Shown here one piece after another: positions 6,001-6,644 of a stretch of 6,644 nucleotides of DNA. The stretch is taken from NCBI GenBank assembly GCA_946630645.1, contig CAMOZD010000073.1, forward strand, positions 1 through 6,644, written 5' to 3'. How positions within the stretch are numbered: the stretch's first letter is position 1; each line of letters begins with the position of its first letter. The notes under the pieces were generated by a model that was not told where the DNA came from, did not search any database, and saw nothing but the letters and a program-made list of their open reading frames with translations. This stretch comes from an uncultured Lachnospiraceae bacterium (lineage in GTDB: Bacteria > Bacillota > Clostridia > Lachnospirales > Lachnospiraceae). The translations under genes were made by a program, and so were the position numbers.

Positions 6001-6644
6001 CATGAATCTGCTGAGCAACTCCATCAAATTCACCCCGTCAGGCGGCACCATTACCATGGATACCTACGTCGAATACCTGTCCGACGGCAAGGTCCGCCAC
6101 CGTTATATCATCCGGGATACGGGTAAGGGAATCAGTGAAGTCTTCCAGCAGCGGATGTACCACCCCTTCGAGCAGGATATCCAGGACAACGAGGAAAGAG
6201 GCGGAACCGGCCTGGGTCTCTTCATCTGCAAAAACCTGGTCTCCCTGCTGGATGGAGATATTTCCTGTGAGAGCAATGTGGGCGAGGGCACTGTCTTCAC
6301 CGTTACCCTCACCTACAATCTGGCCTCACCGGAACAGATCATGCTCCTGAAAAATAATATCACCACCTACGAGGACAGGCTGCTCTATGGCAAGAATGTC
6401 CTGGTGGCTGAAGATAACGAAATCGTCGCTGAAGTAATCCTTCGTCTCCTGGAGGCCAAGGGCATCCATGGAGAGCTGGCCAGGGACGGACGGGAAGCGG
6501 TTGAATTATACCGTAAGAAAGGCCCCTTCCATTTCCAGGCTATTATCATGGATGTCCGTATGCCCATAATGAACGGTCTGGAAGCGACCAGTGAAATCAG
6601 GATTTCCGGTCTGGCGGACAGTGAGAGAATTCCAATCATAGCCC
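3062..6644 (+). CDS. CheB-CheR-PAS-PAS-histidine kinase-receiver fusion protein, 3' end outside window
   Basis: One frame stays open from ATG 3062 to the window end (1194 complete codons). Domains in order: CheB methylesterase (about 18-200) with the expected triad S26 (GASAGG), H53 (IQHLAP) and D144 (GTGSDG), lacking CheB's usual N-terminal receiver; CheR methyltransferase (about 215-478) with VTSFFRD, the SAM-binding VAGCSTGEEAYS and ATDLDMDAI, and the ISCRNMLIYF segment; a PAS-like region (520-635); a heptad coiled coil (about 645-728); a second PAS (728-832); HisKA with H868 in SHDMRTPM; HATPase_c with N-box NLLSNSIKF, DTGKG, PFEQ and GGTGLGL; and a receiver with E1117/D1118 and phosphoacceptor D1164, cut before its conserved Thr/Ser and Lys. 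All visible catalytic residues are intact. There is no signal peptide or membrane segment, so it is a cytoplasmic sensor. It should autophosphorylate at H868 and pass phosphate to D1164, then plausibly to the Hpt protein encoded just upstream. The methylation targets are unknown. Confidence 0.97.
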   Translation, partial: MSYEFNPKTRNQDVHHPNCVVGIGASAGGLEALQQFLTFLPGNTGMAFVIIQHLAPNHKSMLVDILGKYTVMPITQVRDGMVVERDHIYMIPPKYNVEIEGDTLHLKEYDFSKINHPVDIFFRSLADSYENRAVAVILSGTGSDGTNGIRSIKEKNGVIIVQAPESAKFDGMPRNAISTGFVDLIQNPDSIAREMAHISASLITAEQRLQVQDHDLMSQIFSILKSVTNINYAYYKQTTILRRIERRLVVTHNRNLKEYVNYLSNNPDEAKLLSKEVLIGVTSFFRDQDYFEVLKNTVIKSLIKDTPAGRAIRVWVAGCSTGEEAYSIAILFMEVMDELGIRRDVKIFATDLDMDAIGVASRGIYGDNIIDDVSVNRLSRYFNRKGNKYMVRHDVRKMIIFAQHNVFQDPPFGKLDLISCRNMLIYFQAVLQRNLFGIFHMALNDGGYLFLGRSESVIDYDDIFRLLCANEKIFIHNMSGKLPTTHNYNYSIRTMDSNLDVLNVPQYEEVEVQYNSNDIDTHVLESLMPATILINEKNEVWRTYGDCKDFLSIPVGVFSTDIYTLIRTDLKIAISTLIKDSRTNQSKIIYDSVPIMLGDSVEKISIVAQPIYDRHDTLTEFTSVSFIRDNRVIEGNVREYQIDTAAAQRIANLERELNVSQDNLSQTVTELESVNAELQAANEELLTANEELQSSNEELQSVNEELYTVNSEYQSKVNELVGVNNDLANFLSTTLVGILMVDRDLNIRKFTEYISSEFKVADQDVGRSLRYLSFNFATIDLLELCRTVLAEEEALEKHCASINGRTYLIRIAPYRLQEKNDVEGLVLTFVDTTKQIDDQQQIDEMAKALRLAVQSGREKEAFLSHMSHDMRTPMTAILGLLQLSLEKEEMSPTMRDNLEKIQMSSKYLMSLIEEILETSRINAGKVVSVCKAVREKVLLEEIRTIIGEQARESGIIFQSTIHHCEDRYVLMDTEHVERILMNLLSNSIKFTPSGGTITMDTYVEYLSDGKVRHRYIIRDTGKGISEVFQQRMYHPFEQDIQDNEERGGTGLGLFICKNLVSLLDGDISCESNVGEGTVFTVTLTYNLASPEQIMLLKNNITTYEDRLLYGKNVLVAEDNEIVAEVILRLLEAKGIHGELARDGREAVELYRKKGPFHFQAIIMDVRMPIMNGLEATSEIRISGLADSERIPIIA
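5075..5242 (+). repeat. Tandem 21-base/7-residue heptad ladder inside the fusion kinase
   Basis: Residues 672-727 form eight consecutive seven-residue units, the core ones reading QAANEEL, LTANEEL, QSSNEEL and QSVNEEL, with more diverged units on both sides. The period is exactly seven with Leu (once Tyr) at the last position, which predicts a parallel coiled coil joining the CheB/CheR half to the PAS-kinase half. NEEL-type linkers are known from CheB-CheR kinase fusions. Confidence 0.85.

Overview
The window looks like chromosomal DNA of a low-to-mid GC Firmicute, most plausibly Clostridia of the Lachnospiraceae kind. This rests on strong Shine-Dalgarno sequences matching the Gram-positive 16S tail, coding sequence near 50% GC with much more AT-rich gaps, and protein sequence style. 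It is inference from composition, not from a marker gene.

The left part is read leftward. A zinc-metallopeptidase-like gene (1-707, minus) runs off the window edge and carries HEFTH. A gap of about 215 bases holds a 14-bp palindrome and the terminator of the next gene. A histidine-kinase-like protein follows (996-2270, minus). Its kinase core has lost the phosphoacceptor His and the ATP-binding boxes, but its C-terminal receiver domain keeps every key residue.

An AT-rich divergent region (about 2271-2666) separates this from two rightward genes. The first is a stand-alone Hpt phosphotransfer protein (2667-3020). The second starts 41 bases later: a very large open gene (3062 to the window end, at least 1194 codons) encoding CheB methylesterase - CheR methyltransferase - PAS-like - heptad coiled coil - PAS - HisKA - HATPase_c - receiver, cut by the window inside the receiver.

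Together the last three products contain every element of a His-Asp-His-Asp phosphorelay. The fusion kinase can supply His and Asp, the small Hpt protein the second His, and the receiver of the divergently encoded pseudokinase the final Asp. Chemoreceptor-modifying enzymes are built into the sensor. No DNA-binding or GGDEF output domain and no other chemotaxis gene is visible. The relay and its partners are inferred from gene neighbourhood and intact or missing catalytic residues.
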